Notes: generated by a model from the letters alone, not told the origin. A stretch of DNA of 64,000 nucleotides from Casuarius casuarius (GCA_003342895.1 PTFA01000159.1:744001-808000), one strand, 5' to 3'. Shown: positions 25,913-38,035, numbered from the stretch's first letter. Program-made: numbers and translations.

Positions 25913-27577
25913 GAGCTATTGACATATTTGCAAACACCATTATTTTTAGTACCATGGAAAATATTGTCACTTTCAGGCATCAGTCAGTTTGTTCATTGTT
26001 GATCTGCAATTACAGGACAGCAGGAAAGAAAGGTAATACAAAGTTCTGTTTCGTCTGTTTCTATTGTAGTCCAAGTATATATGAGTATCCCAAGTTTTTA
26101 CTGGGGCTAGAAATGGGGAGAGTAGGTATCTGAATTCAGCCTATACAAAAACTCAAGCATGAAATTAGGATTCAGCCTCAAATCTTGGTGGTGGGTCTTA
26201 AACTGTGCCTGAGTATATCTTGATATGAAGGTGAATGTCAGTGAAAACACTTTCCATTTCTTTAACGCAGGTTTTAATTGTGTTTATTTTCAGTAATTGT
26301 TAACTAAGAGGAACTCAAAAAATATAGTGTGAAGACTGGCAAACGTTTATCCCATTCTAGTAGACAGACTTAAAAAAAAAAAGGATTGTTTTATGGTGAC
26401 TGAAGTGCTCTTTAAAATAGCTGGAGACCAACAGTGTGTGGAGAGATAGGCACTGAATAAGCCTCTATGACTACAATTGGCAGTAATCAGTCTAACCTAC
26501 AACACTTGGGTTATCCTAGCTTTGGGTCTCCTTTGGGAAGGACTTGCCAAATTTTCTGTATTGTGCCAAATTGAGTGGTGGCCTGCACTTCAGACAGCTG
26601 CTCACTTGGGCTGAGACCACAGTTACATTTTGAAAGCTGAACAGCTAATTTAGTCAAAATGGATAAAATGTACTAAAAAAATCAGTAGAAAAAAAATAAC
26701 AAAGATTGATTAATACAGTTAAAAGTACGGCTATTTTGCCCATTTATTTTGTTTCCAGAGGCTGTGATAATTCTACAGTTTGCATACTTGCTTTACTATT
26801 CAATGCCAGATGATTTTAAAGAATAGATTGATGTATTGACATTTATTGCAAGGCAGGCATTAAAATATTCTGCTTGACTAGCTAAGGATTTTCCATCTCA
26901 CTAGAGGTCTCTGAGTGCATTGATAAGTCAAACAAAACTGATGAAAATTTTCCTCTTAGGTCTTCTCTAATGACTGGACTCCACCCGTTGCTTTCATTTG
27001 CTTTGTGAGTCTAGCCCTTTTTTCATATGCCTTTCTTGCAAGTATCAAAGAATGAAATGTTCAGGAAGATCATAGCTTTAAAAGTGCCCTGCATTAGCTG
27101 AATGCAATAAGCATGTAAACAGTCGCTTATACCAATGCCATTAGCCTCATCTTCCTCAACAAAGGAAAATGGGAACTAAGTATGTAATCTATGAAATCAG
27201 GCTGTCTTGTCTCCCTCCTTGTAGAGCAACATGCATATTTACCCAGTTATTCTTGTGTTGAACACGGTACCCTATGGTGTATGGGCTTCAGAAATACATC
27301 TTGTCCTTGTTTAAAGATGTTAGAGATGGAGGATATATTATTAACCACCTTCATTGCCAGTGTGTCTAATTTCTCTTTTGAAATTGCCTGAGAATTCAAG
27401 TTGTTGGTTCTCTTGTAATTGGCAGACTCTTCCAATGTCATAACTGTGTATAAGACCTCTTATCTTTGAATTGTCCTTTGAGCCAAACAGAATTAAATCC
27501 ATTAAGCCCCTCTTTACATGGCATCTTTCCTCAGCCCAGAAATCTTTTGGCTCTCAACATTTCTTCTTTAACATCCT

Positions 27578-27611
27578 AAAATGTATTTAAAATGAAAATG
27601 TATTTAAAATG
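27578..27611. repeat. Perfect 17-bp tandem duplication
   Basis: AAAATGTATTTAAAATG occurs twice head to tail (27578-27594 and 27595-27611) with no mismatch, so the duplication is probably recent. Confidence 0.85.
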
Positions 27612-27637
27612 AAAATTCAAGTATCATTCTTACCAGT

Positions 27638-27678
27638 GCAGCATGCAGCATGAAAGCATGCAGCATGCAGCATGAAAG
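27638..27678. repeat. 22-bp tandem duplication
   Basis: A unit built from GCAGCAT, GCAGCAT and GAAAGCAT is present once in full (27638-27659) and once as its first 19 bases (27660-27678). It lies only 26 bp after another tandem duplication. Confidence 0.8.
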
Positions 27679-28219
27679 AACCACACTCTCCAGCTTGCTA
27701 TTCTCTCTTGAACCGTGCAAGGCTTATGTTAATCCTCTCAGACTGAGCATCACCCTGCAAACTGTTGTTCAGTTTTTTGTCTTCTGTGATTCCTGAATTG
27801 TTTATGCAGTAGATCACTGTTTAGCAATACCACTGAGGAAGAGGTGCTTGGATGAAGTTATTGATGAGGAAGGGAAGAAAAAGAAGAAAGAACTGAAGCA
27901 ATATAATTATTTGAATCTGTCCCAGGGCCAGGTTATTAGAGACTTGGGAAATGGTGGTGTGGTCGGGGCAAAGTAACTCCATGAAATAATCCTGTTAGGT
28001 TTTTAATATGCCAGTTCTTTGAAAGGCGAATGTATTCCTGAACAAATTCTAGTGAAGCCATATTACTGAGTCTCTGGAAGAGTAACCCAGCCACTCAGGA
28101 AAGAAAAAGCAGAACAGTAGAACTTTGAGAGGGAAGAAACCAGTCTAAGAGATCTAGTCTGTCAATGTGTTACTTCTTAGCACTGTAGGATTGATCCCTT
28201 CAGTGCATTTTCTGGATTT

Positions 28220-28255
28220 TGTGTCTGTGTGTGTGTGTATGTGTGTGTTTGTGTC
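28220..28255. repeat. Imperfect (TG)n microsatellite
   Basis: About 36 bp of GT repeats with single interruptions (TCTG, TATG, TTTG). Confidence 0.85.
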
Positions 28256-29930
28256 TTGTTCAGGGCATTTGCCGGGCACTGAGTTTTAGTATGAGTAAGC
28301 CGCACTTTATGTTGGTAATTATTGAAAACACCTTCTGGAGGGCCACACATTTGGCAAGTTTTAAATTGTGGCACTGTGTAAAGTTTCAGCCTCAAGTAAT
28401 GTGTTAGAAAGGATCAAGGCACGTTGATCAGAGACTAAGAGTGATAAAATTTGGTTGTGCTGAAGACAATATAAGTAACAAGTAAGAGTTGTCTGCACTG
28501 ACAGCTATCCAAATTTTCTTTGTGTTAGGAGTGAAACTTTCTGAAATTCACCAGATTAATTTGCTCCTTCCTTCACTATATAAATGTGGAACCCAGTTTT
28601 GCTAGAAGTTTCATAGGGAGCATAGACTTAGCTGTCTTATAGCTGCCAAAATATCAAGATGCCTTCACAACCCTGGTTAGTCATTTAATTTGCATTTGCA
28701 GTGGGACTGCTCACATAACATGGTTGTGTTCAACAGGAGAAAGGATCAAGGGACCTCATCCACGTGATGATGTGCACTGGTGTTACTGTGCACAATGTTG
28801 TTGCAATACCAATTGTTTGCATATAAAAAGAGCATCATTTTCTGTTTTTCACCTATTTCTATTCTGTTTAAAACCCAGAAATTTGAGAATATGCAAAATG
28901 CAGGTTTTGTGACATTTTTTCATCCATTTTATTGCTAAACTTCATATTGTTTAAAAGTATTAAAGAGCTCACCAGTCTCAAACTGTTTTTGTAGTCTTGA
29001 CTATGACTGGATGAACTACTGTAGCTAAGGAATTCCTGGTGCTATCTTGCTGGGATGTTGATACCATAGGATTATAGTGCTCTCCCTCTGTCTGAATCTG
29101 TCCTAACAGCATGGATTTTTTCTCACACTGCTGTTGTTTTTTTCTTCAAGTACTTGAACTCAGTGACAGTTTAACTGATCAGTGTGACAAAAATTCACTT
29201 TTAGTTTAGCCATTTCCTCTTGTAAATGCCATGGGTTGAAAAAAACATCTTTTCGATTGCTCTTTGAAAACCGATATTGGAAACAATCAGATAATACAAA
29301 TATTTCTTGACTTGGGAGTATTTTTGAACACATGGAGTAGAAGAGGCTTATATAAATCTAATTAGACAAACTGTTTAGTTACCGCAGACCCCCAAAAAAG
29401 CACTATAAATGAGACTGATATATCTTAATTTTGGAAGTTTGTCTGAAGTTTGTTTCAGAAAACTGAGATGTTTTCAACCACAAGAAAATCTCAACAATGT
29501 GATATTTTTAGCAGTCACTGTTCTTGCACGTTCTTAGTTCATGTCAACACACTGTGATATCACTGTCATGAATCAAGGTCATACACAGATAAAGATTAGA
29601 GCAGTTAAATTGGAAAAAGCCTGTGTTACAGAAGTTGTGTAGCTATCACATGAGAACATGGGGATTAAGACAGAAGGTTTGTTGCTTCAGTGACTGGCAG
29701 GAGAGCAACAAATCAGTAATTAAAAAAAAAAATCAAGTCCTTCTTATTCACTTGTTCCTGTTTCAACTGCAGAATGTTAAAAGTGTGAAAATAAGTAGGA
29801 AAGGTAGAAATTAGATATTCGGGTGATTTTATATACTCTCATTTCAAGTCCTCTAGCATGATAAGAGCTCTAACCTTGTGTAGGCCTCGCGGCAGTGTTA
29901 CACAATAACTATAGCCAGGTAAGAATGTTC

Positions 29931-30320
29931 TTTTTTTTTTTTTTACTTTTTCAAGAAATACAGTTTATTTAGATTTCCCCCCAAAACACACAAGATTACA
30001 AATATATTTACTCCCAATTAAAACATTTTCATTGCCCTTAACACAAAGCACTTTGCTACAGAGCAGTTCAAAATTAATCTGAGGTATCCACTGTCTCTCC
30101 ACTTCTGCCTTCTTTGCTTTAGACACATCCTTAGGCTGGTCTCAATGTTTCATGCTGCAAGGATATTACACTCATAGTGTGGTGCATGATATCTTACAGG
30201 AAAGCAAGGTCATCAGAAATGGTGCCTCTGACCAGTAAGCCATCAAGTCACTCCTGAGATATCCTGGACACAGTGTCAAACTGACTCAGAACCAAATATT
30301 CTGATTCAGAAATGTCACAG
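29931..30320 (-). pseudogene. Probable processed retrocopy, 3' UTR portion
   Basis: Read on the minus strand, the sequence runs to an AATAAA signal (plus-strand TTTATT, 29964-29969). After a further 19 nt comes an uninterrupted tail of 14 A (plus-strand T, 29931-29944). A signal 15-25 nt before a genomic A-tail is what a reverse-transcribed mRNA leaves behind. The body reads like the 3' part of a transcript, and its frames are broken by stops. I could not identify the parent gene. The 5' limit is unclear and the end given is approximate; no clean target-site duplication was found. A true terminal exon with a chance A-tract is the alternative. Confidence 0.5.
29964..29969 (-). terminator. Polyadenylation signal of the retrocopy
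   Basis: AATAAA on the minus strand, 19 nt upstream of the encoded A-tail. Confidence 0.55.
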
Positions 30321-30506
30321 CATCTTAATCTGATTGAGAGAGGTGTCATATGAAATGGAGTTAGTATTTCCAGTCTGACTCTCTTATTGGAGCTTTGAGC
30401 TCTGCAGTTTGATATTTCAGCTTTGTTTTGTCCCTTTTTTAAGGAAAACTTCTAAGGCAACGTTTACCTCCTTTGAATTTTATGCATTCTTCCCCACCTT
30501 TCCTCT

Positions 30507-30600
30507 GTTCCATATGGAAATATGGAACTGCTGTACATATGAGACATACATATGTGTATGTGTACACATGGGACACTTACTTACCCATAGATGGGTAAGT
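30507..30600. repeat. Cluster of four palindromes
   Basis: Within 94 bp lie: an 8-bp inverted repeat GTTCCATA/TATGGAAC with a 6-nt loop (30507-30528); a 7-bp one, ACATACA/TGTATGT, with a 4-nt loop (30544-30561); the perfect palindrome GTGTACAC (30560-30567); and a 10-bp one, ACTTACCCAT/ATGGGTAAGT, with a 2-nt centre (30579-30600). Each could extrude a hairpin. No protein or known repeat explains them. Confidence 0.8.
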
Positions 30601-31308
30601 TTGAGTCTGCTCACACCAGAAAAATCTACTTTTTGTGCATTTTTCTCATAACTGGCCAGGCACTGTTACTGCAATACAGAACCAATTTCTTCCTTGTCAG
30701 GTAAAGGAATTTACTGCTCGATTAAAAAGTAGCCTAACGTAGAGCTTCCAAATAGAACATGTAAATTATAGCACCATCCTTACCCTTAGGCTTTAGGTTG
30801 ATGCCTCTGTTCACCTTGGAAAATAGACTTCCTTCCTAATAGTTACCCTTTTTGAGTGTGCTGAAATGGTTAATTGGATGCCATGGCTCTCAACAAAGCT
30901 GCTTTTCTTTAATTTCAGTGCTAGCCACGTAGGCTTTGAGAGCTTCAAAAAAGGTTTTAGTCTCAATCTCCCTACTTAGAGGGACTGAGCTTGCAATTAG
31001 AGCTTTATGCCTCTTGTTACCGGCCTTTTTTTTTTTAATATGTAATTCTAGCAAAAGTCTGAATCGCAGAACTCCATATTCCATATTGCTGCTGTTAATA
31101 CTGTCAGGATAAGAGGCAAGAGTCTGTGAAGAGGTTGTCGAAGTCTCAAGTTGCTCATAAACCATATGGAAATGGATATAATGGAAATTCAGCTTTTTAA
31201 AAACTAAAGAAATTAAACATAAAAAGGCTTTTAAAAGCACATAATATTAATATACAATACTCTTAATAGAATTTATGATACTCTCCTTTTCTCTTCATTT
31301 CTTCTATG
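30601..31308. other. Unique DNA, no gene seen
   Basis: A 116-codon minus-strand frame (30890-31240) is present but AT-rich, lysine-rich and unlike any family I know. No repeat was recognised apart from a short T-run near 31026. Confidence 0.5.
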
Positions 31309-31360
31309 TCTTTCAATGCAGAGAATGGTCTTTATCTTTCAATGCAAAGAATGGTCTTTA
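31309..31360. repeat. 26-bp tandem duplication
   Basis: Two 26-bp units (31309-31334 and 31335-31360), each starting TCTTTCAATGCA and ending AGAATGGTCTTTA, differ at a single base. Confidence 0.9.
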
Positions 31361-31719
31361 TCTGGGCTTGAATCAAAGCAGTGGATTATTTCTAAGACCT
31401 TTTTCTTTTGTTATAGGTCGCATGTAGTGAATACAGCAGACATGCACACAAAGACGTTAACATAATGTGATGTTAGCCCAAGAGTATTGATTCTACCCCT
31501 GTACAATGTTCCTATTTGATCCTGAACAAGTCACTCAGACTTTTTGTACAGGATCACTAAAGGATGGATTCAGTTGCATAAAGATAAGCAGTATCTAAAA
31601 CATACACACAGGTCTGGGAGAGAAAACATAGTAAGTATGGAAAACCTGCATCCTTCTGGAATTAGCTGGACATCAGGTAAGATACCCACAGCACCTCACA
31701 TAACAATTGAAATCTACCC
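31361..31719. other. Unique DNA, no gene seen
   Basis: Flanks the rearranged CR1 on its 5' side. Nothing was recognised. Confidence 0.5.
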
Positions 31720-32818
31720 CTAGAGGATCTGTCCACCCCTTATTACCCATTGCTGCTCATCCAAGTGGGCACCATACTGCTAGAGAGACCTGGAGCATGT
31801 CAAAAGTGACTATGGAGCTCTGGAGGTGAGGGTGAAGGTCATGGGAACCCAGGTGGGTCACAAAGTGGGGCAAAAGCCACTTTGGCAAGAGGGTGGCCAA
31901 CCTGATGAGGGAAGCTTTTAACTAGGAACGATGGGTGAGGTAGATTGCAATCCATATGTAAGTGAAGTAGCGATGTACAGGGATGCTGCAAGGTGACCAG
32001 ACGAGGAGATCCTGACCCACAAGCTCTCAACCAGCCTGTCATCCCTCTGATAGAGGAGCTCCATACATGTGAGCTGCTCCTTCATGTAGAGGGCAACTCC
32101 TTCTCCTCATCTTCCCTGTCTCTCCTGAAGAACATCTATCTGTCCATCTCAGCGCTCTCATCATGTCAGCTGTCCCACTACGTCTGTGGACTCTCAGTGA
32201 CACCAAGCTGGACATGTGCCAGCAGTATGCCCTGGCAGTAAAGACTGTTAACAGCATGCTGGGCAACAGGAACAGCAACACAGCCAGTAGCAGAAGGGAA
32301 GTGATCAGTCCTCCTTATTCAGCAGTCATTAGACCATATTGTAGTCTGGAAAACATAGTCCAGTGTGGGCTCTCCCCAGTACAGAAAACAAGTACTGTGT
32401 TTCCTCGGCTGGACTGGAGCAAGTTCAGGGGAGGCCACCAAGGTGGCCGGGGGCAGGAGCATGTGCCCTGTGAGGGAAGGCTGTGGACCAGGGTTTGTTC
32501 AGCCTGGGGAAGGGACGGCTGCAGGGGCATCTAAGAGTAGCCTCCAGCAACTATGGGGAGATGATCGAGAAGGTGGAGCCAGGCTCTTTGCAGCGTGGTG
32601 GGAGGATGAGAAGCAATGGGCATAAATAAAAGTTTTTTTGCATGGAGGGCACTCAAGCCCTGGCTGTTTATTTCCATCCATGGAGGTTTTCAAGACCCAG
32701 CTGGCCAAAGCCCCGAGCAACCTGGCTTGACCTCACAGCTAACTCTGCTTCGAGCAGGCGAATAGTCTAGTGACTTCCTTCAAACCTGAATTATTCCATG
32801 ATTCTGTGGTCCTATGAA
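31720..32818 (+). mobile_element. Old CR1 LINE with internal deletion
   Basis: About 1.1 kb, against roughly 4.5 kb for a full CR1. The left part contains 'ctgctcatccaagtgggcac' and 'caaaagtgactatggagctc', which match the CR1 ORF1 segment encoding the GDSL-type esterase-like domain (block similar to LLIHVGTND...EQIKSDYRAL); here it is frameshifted and carries a stop. The right part (from about 32200) contains the end of the reverse-transcriptase ORF2 ('gacatgtgccagcagtatgc', 'agccagtagcagaagggaag'), 'ggagccaggctctttgcag', and a diverged 3' UTR ending 'ccatgattctgtggtcctat'. ORF1's end and most of ORF2 (endonuclease and catalytic RT) are missing. About 32000-32190 I could not place. Many indels show age. 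It is GC-richer than its surroundings, which accounts for the overlapping open frames here. Confidence 0.85.
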
Positions 32819-34412
32819 GCAACTCAGTTTTGCCCTAGCTATCTTGCTCATTTTCTGTGAACCTAAACAGAAACATGGTCCTGAATCGCAGCTGTGACAA
32901 GGATTCATGAGAGAAAATAAAGGCAATGATGTTAACTGTGTCAATAAAATATATAAAAAAGTGTATTTTAAATTTTAATGTATTTTTTTTACAATCTAGG
33001 CCTTATGAATGTTGGGTTAGTTTCATTTGCCAAACTGACTTAGTGTGTGTGCTTCAGTTTCTAGAAAATGGTTACTATACAGTCTTACTTCATGCAGGTG
33101 CTGCAAAATAAATGTGTATTTATGAACTGCTTGCAGTGACTAATGTAGTGGAAAGCCCTTGAGGAAATTAATAATTCTGTAACAGGATTTTAAACAGGTA
33201 AAGTGAATAAGGCATAGGATAACATATTTAATAAGGGAGATAAAACCTAGAGCTGGGCAGCTACTCATTAAGAGAGCGTACTCTGTTCTGTGAGTTGATT
33301 TAAATCCTATGAAAGAAATAGTAGGTGAGTGTGTAATTAAAACTGAATGTCCATGCACACTGCAGATATGTAATGAACATACACAAAGGCGATTTAAAAC
33401 TGAATTGACAAATTTTGCTATAGTATCTCTTACCTTTTGAATGGTGCATTTGCAATCTTAATGCTTCTTGATAGAAAGGCAGTTTTTTTCCTCAGTGTTA
33501 TACCTTTTAGTGAAGACTGGTCAAAAAGTATATCATGCCAACTACTCAAAAGAGAAGAGAAATAAAATGCTCAGACAAATTTCACTTGCAAATTGAAATT
33601 GTTGGAATTAAAGCTTGTGCAAAATTAATGATTTCACACATACATACTTGTTTGTATATGCTCCAACTTATGTCCTGTACTTATGGACACACTTGCTACA
33701 TGAGAATAACCAGGCTGCAAAATGCTGTCACAAATATTGCTAGCTTTACTCATACTGAAATTTTAGTCCTTTGTGGTCCCTTTCAGGTTGCAGTATGCTA
33801 CAATGCAGTCTAATACTTCCGTAACCACTGGCACTGTGAGGTTTCAATGTACTTGGAAGATGTTATTTTTCATGTAGTGGGGAATTTGATAGAGAATATA
33901 TACATCTTTCTGGGAGAAAAAAGATTTTATACATGAAATTGTAAATCATCAGTATTTATTTTAAACTTTAATGAAATCTAATAAGGTGTAAAGTGCATAA
34001 AGCATTTTAAACCACTCTTTTGTGCATGTGAAAAGTAGCAATAAATAGGTCTTTACTCTGTTTTCATAATTTAGTTATTTAATGAAGTTTTTTGTGGGTG
34101 AAAATTTATACAGGAAAGTAAACTTATTCTGGAATATGATGGTGAATCTTCTGCCTTACAAGTCAGACCAGAGGGTAATTGTTTATGTATAAGCTGAGTA
34201 AAAAGAACACACAAATGAATTATTGCTGATAGCCAAATGGCTCAGCTTGTAAAAGGTAAAAGCAGCATTGTTCTGACTGCAAACTACTGTAGGAATATTT
34301 GCAGGCAAACAACATGTGCTTTATGCCTTCACTAGAGTAGATAATGATTCAGTAGTGCCAATGAATCTTCTGAGAGGACAGGCTTAAACAGTTGAGCATG
34401 TCCTAGTTTATA
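32819..34412. other. Unique AT-rich DNA, no gene recognised
   Basis: No repeat or exon recognised. A 92-codon frame at 33535-33813 has no recognisable domain. Confidence 0.5.
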
Positions 34413-34463
34413 TTAGAAATGGGTTCAAGGCACTATTGCTTTGAACCTGTGACTCATTTCTAA
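34413..34463. other. Strong imperfect hairpin (inverted repeat)
   Basis: An outer 9-bp stem, TTAGAAATG (34413-34421) with CATTTCTAA (34455-34463), encloses an inner 10-bp stem, GGTTCAAGGC (34422-34431) with GCTTTGAACC (34438-34447), which has one G-T wobble. The loop is 6 nt (ACTATT), and a 7-nt bulge lies on the 3' arm. In total 19 pairs in 51 nt. It is not a tRNA. It resembles a small pre-miRNA-like or palindromic structure, but the large asymmetric bulge is unusual for a miRNA. Function unknown. Confidence 0.6.
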
Positions 34464-37400
34464 GGAAAATAATTCAAACAGTTGTACCTAGTCTTTATCA
34501 TTGGTCTCCCGTGCTTTCACTACTGATCAAAATGTCACTGCCCTTTACACGTAGTCCTGATTGGGCTAGTCAAAATCAGAAAGGACTCAGAAAATAAACA
34601 CCTGAAGCAATTTCCATTTCACAGGCTTTGAAGGTCACCCATTATTTTCCCAGGCTTTATGAAATTTGATTGGTATTTGTGTCGTTTAAAATAATATTAC
34701 TAATTTTTTTTAGGTGGGGAAGAAGTATCTTACGGGGTGGTATCTAGTAAATGAAATTTTGGAAATTCTGATTTCAATTTTAGTAAAAAGCAGTGCCAAA
34801 ATATTTTGAAAAACTGAATATCTTCTACTTTTTCATGTGTCTATATATCATTTACCTAAAGAGAGTCTATTCAGGAGTGAAAAAGTCCACTAAAGTTTGT
34901 GTACAGCTGTTAATGGGAAAAGAATAAAAATAATAATTCTTAGAAGTTATGTAAGCTTCAAATGTAGAAGCTTGTAGTAGAAAGAAATAAAGTTTTTGCA
35001 TGCAGAAACAATCATCTCCACAAAACAACAGCACAAGACTAAGGTACAGGGTGCATGTGAACTGCTAAGCATAGCTGAGGAGGAACAAAGCCCGTACAGA
35101 CTATAGACTTTCCTCTAAATGAGGAATTGTTCAGGCTATCCTTACAAGCAACCATGTTTGCAAAGTCTGGGTAACCGTTGTCCAGGAGTGGCTTTGAGAG
35201 TGAAATGCCATTAGCTCTGTTCTCTCTAAAAGGTAGACTATAATGTACCTTCAGACAAGGCTCACCTTATGAATTAGGCAGTCTAAAGCTTTGACAAAGT
35301 GTTCTATCAAAATATCCGTGATCTGTGATGGGAAGGCATGAACTGCTGTGCCCAGTGCTGTTCGCAGCATTTCAGCTGATGGCAGCCAGAGTCAGATCCA
35401 GGCACAGAAATTCATAGGAGGCTGCTGGCATGAGAAAAGATAAATCTATGTTTTCATATTGCTGTCTCTTTAAAAAGCATAAGATTTGCTTTGAATATCA
35501 TGCAAGGGCTTGCGCATCCTTTTGAGGAGATTGTACTTTTCATTAGCGTGCTGAAAATTACAGTCAAACTTCAATGATTCCTTAACACAATATTACATAT
35601 TTACATATTACAATAGGCCTCCATGCCTAGCAAATGCTTCCCTCACAACAGAAAATTCCAAAAGGATGATATATAAAAATGTGGTCTCTTAACTATGGAA
35701 AACAGTTCCCGAATTCACTACCAGACTTACTCAGGAAAAGAAAAGGAAAAGATTTGTTTTTCTGTTTCTTTAATAAACAATAATCAAAGGCCATGTGTAT
35801 AAATCACAACAAAGAAAAGGTTTATCCCTTTCTGAATTTTAAACATTGTGTAAGGTATGAAGGAAGTTCAGGCATGTCTGTAACAAAAAAACCCAAAAAC
35901 AAAATGAAGCAAAAATCCAGCTTTCTTTGTTTTTAAGTGTGGTAAGGAGAAACATATTTAGAAACTAGCCACAAGGCAGTAAAATTGATTTCTGGTTTAT
36001 CTGGTATAGCTCTGAGTCTCTCACTGAGCTGGGAAATAATTGATTGCTTGAAGCCTTGTAGCAGTAGTTAAAAATTGATAAATGCTAAAGCAGGCACAAT
36101 GTTTTATAGGTTCTCAAGAATTGTGGAGCCTCCATATTTCTTTCTCATCACCAGCTCTAGATCATGAGGCGAAATTTAAAAGATGCTTCATCTTAGTCTT
36201 AGTAAATTACATTCAGCAACTCTGAGACCTTTCGCTGCGGGAGACAAAGGGAAACCTTTACTTACATAGTACTGAGTAGTAATTTACAAAGCCAGGTGAG
36301 CTATTTTCAGGTCAAAATACTGTTTTAGATTAACTGATTTGATTAAATTCAAATCCAACAAAACACTTAGCCATAATTTGTTAAATCAATGTATAGAAAA
36401 TGTATTGGTATTGATAGCTAAGATCTCATCCTATAATATGAAACTACTGTAAAAATTGCAGAATTTGGTCCTATTTAGTAAAGAAATCCTGAAAGTTTTC
36501 AAAAACAGAGATTTTCATTTATGAGTAAAGGAAGCTGACTTTTTAAGTCAGTTGACTACTGACTTTTATGCTATTATAAACTTTAACATCTTTATTATAA
36601 TATTGGGAGCTTGATCTTCTCTATTCCCCTTCCAGGTGCTTCAAATACCTTCAGCAAGAGGAAGAAGTCAAAAGTTGCCCAGGTGGTACTTTGGATTCTG
36701 ATGGATTTCTATGCTTTCCTAATAATATGTATAGAAGAAGACAGAGAGAGACAGGCAAAATTCTTTAATTCTAGATATTCATGAGTCTTCTGCGCTGAAT
36801 GTAACTTAAGACAGATATTCAGATTAAACTAGTACTTATGGGGTGGTCCTTGAGACAGCACCAAGTTGTAAACAGTAAGATGGTTTACATGGAGAATCTA
36901 GCCTGTAAATGATATATCTAAAGTAATTCTTATCATCTTGAGTAGTCCACATAAGAAATCTAGGACACAACTTAGCTGTGTGCATCATGGTTTAGAACTG
37001 TGATTTGAAAATTATGTTTTATTTGAACAGTGACTGTGACTTTGAATTGCAGAACTTTTTAAGATAGTCTACCAACAAAAAGCCTTGAAATGAACTGTAA
37101 AATTGACTTTCACTTCATGAGTACAGAATCAGACTCAAACTACCTGAGAAATAAATCGCAATTACCTTTTTGTTTTAAAAATGTTAGCTATATGCACCTT
37201 AGTTCGAATTATCATAACATAATGATGCATTTTTCATATGAGATTAATAAATGCTTATCTTAATTCCGTAGCTATGCTTCACTGAAATACAAAAGCAATA
37301 AGTAAAGACTTAATAGCAATAAGTGAGAATAATACTGAAGCAATTTTCACTATTAGTTCCCTCACTGAACAGAAGATACAGTGTGCAATAGAGCTCAAAC

Positions 37401-38032
37401 TCTGTCTTTTACTTCTTCTCCATACATCTAGAGGTATGACCCAAATTATTTATTTGCTGACTATTTAGCTTAGCAAACAAAAATTTTTAAATTTTTTCTC
37501 AAAACCGAGGAAGTCAGAACTTATCTTCAACATTGCTGGCAACATCTGTGATCAAACACCATTTTCCATTTGCTGATCAATGAGACAGGCGATTAGCATC
37601 AAAATAACTTGTTCATAAAAATCCTATTTTTTAAGGCCACAGGCTAATGACTATCTTCCAGTTGGAATACCTGCTGCATTACACAGGCCATAATATTTCA
37701 CATTGCAATGCCTGTAGAAAATCCAATTGCCTTAGGAAGACTGGAGTAGTTTTTTGTCAGTATTATTAATTTTAGACCGTGTTCAGAATACTGGTTATGT
37801 GATGAAGACTTAAAATACAATTGAAATAATGAGGAAATTAAAGTTCCTTCTCCTGTGTTTACTCTCTTTCCTTTTCTGTCTTAGAGTTGGCTTCCCACTA
37901 GCCACTGTCCTGAGAAAGAGTATAGAGAAAGGAAGGAAATATAGGCAAGCGCAGCCTTATTCTGAAGGAACTGCTTTCTCACGGAATTAAAAGGCACTAA
38001 ATAAGTACTAATTAAAATGTCCCTAGTTGTTG

Positions 38033-38035
<3 letters not shown>
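34464..38035. other. Unique AT-rich DNA, no gene recognised
   Basis: This 3.5-kb stretch is notably poor in reading frames of 60 codons or more on either strand. No repeat family was recognised. Consistent with desert or intronic sequence. Confidence 0.55.

Larger units (their letters stand above)
21391..29930. other. Unique AT-rich DNA, no gene recognised
   Basis: Apart from the short tandems and the TG tract listed separately, I see no exon or transposon. Open frames at 23849-24172 and elsewhere are short, AT-rich and unlike known proteins. Confidence 0.5.

Noticed and set aside
34422..34447. tRNA-like GGTTCAA word
   Set aside because: It is part of the hairpin; no acceptor stem, anticodon arm or D-arm is present.
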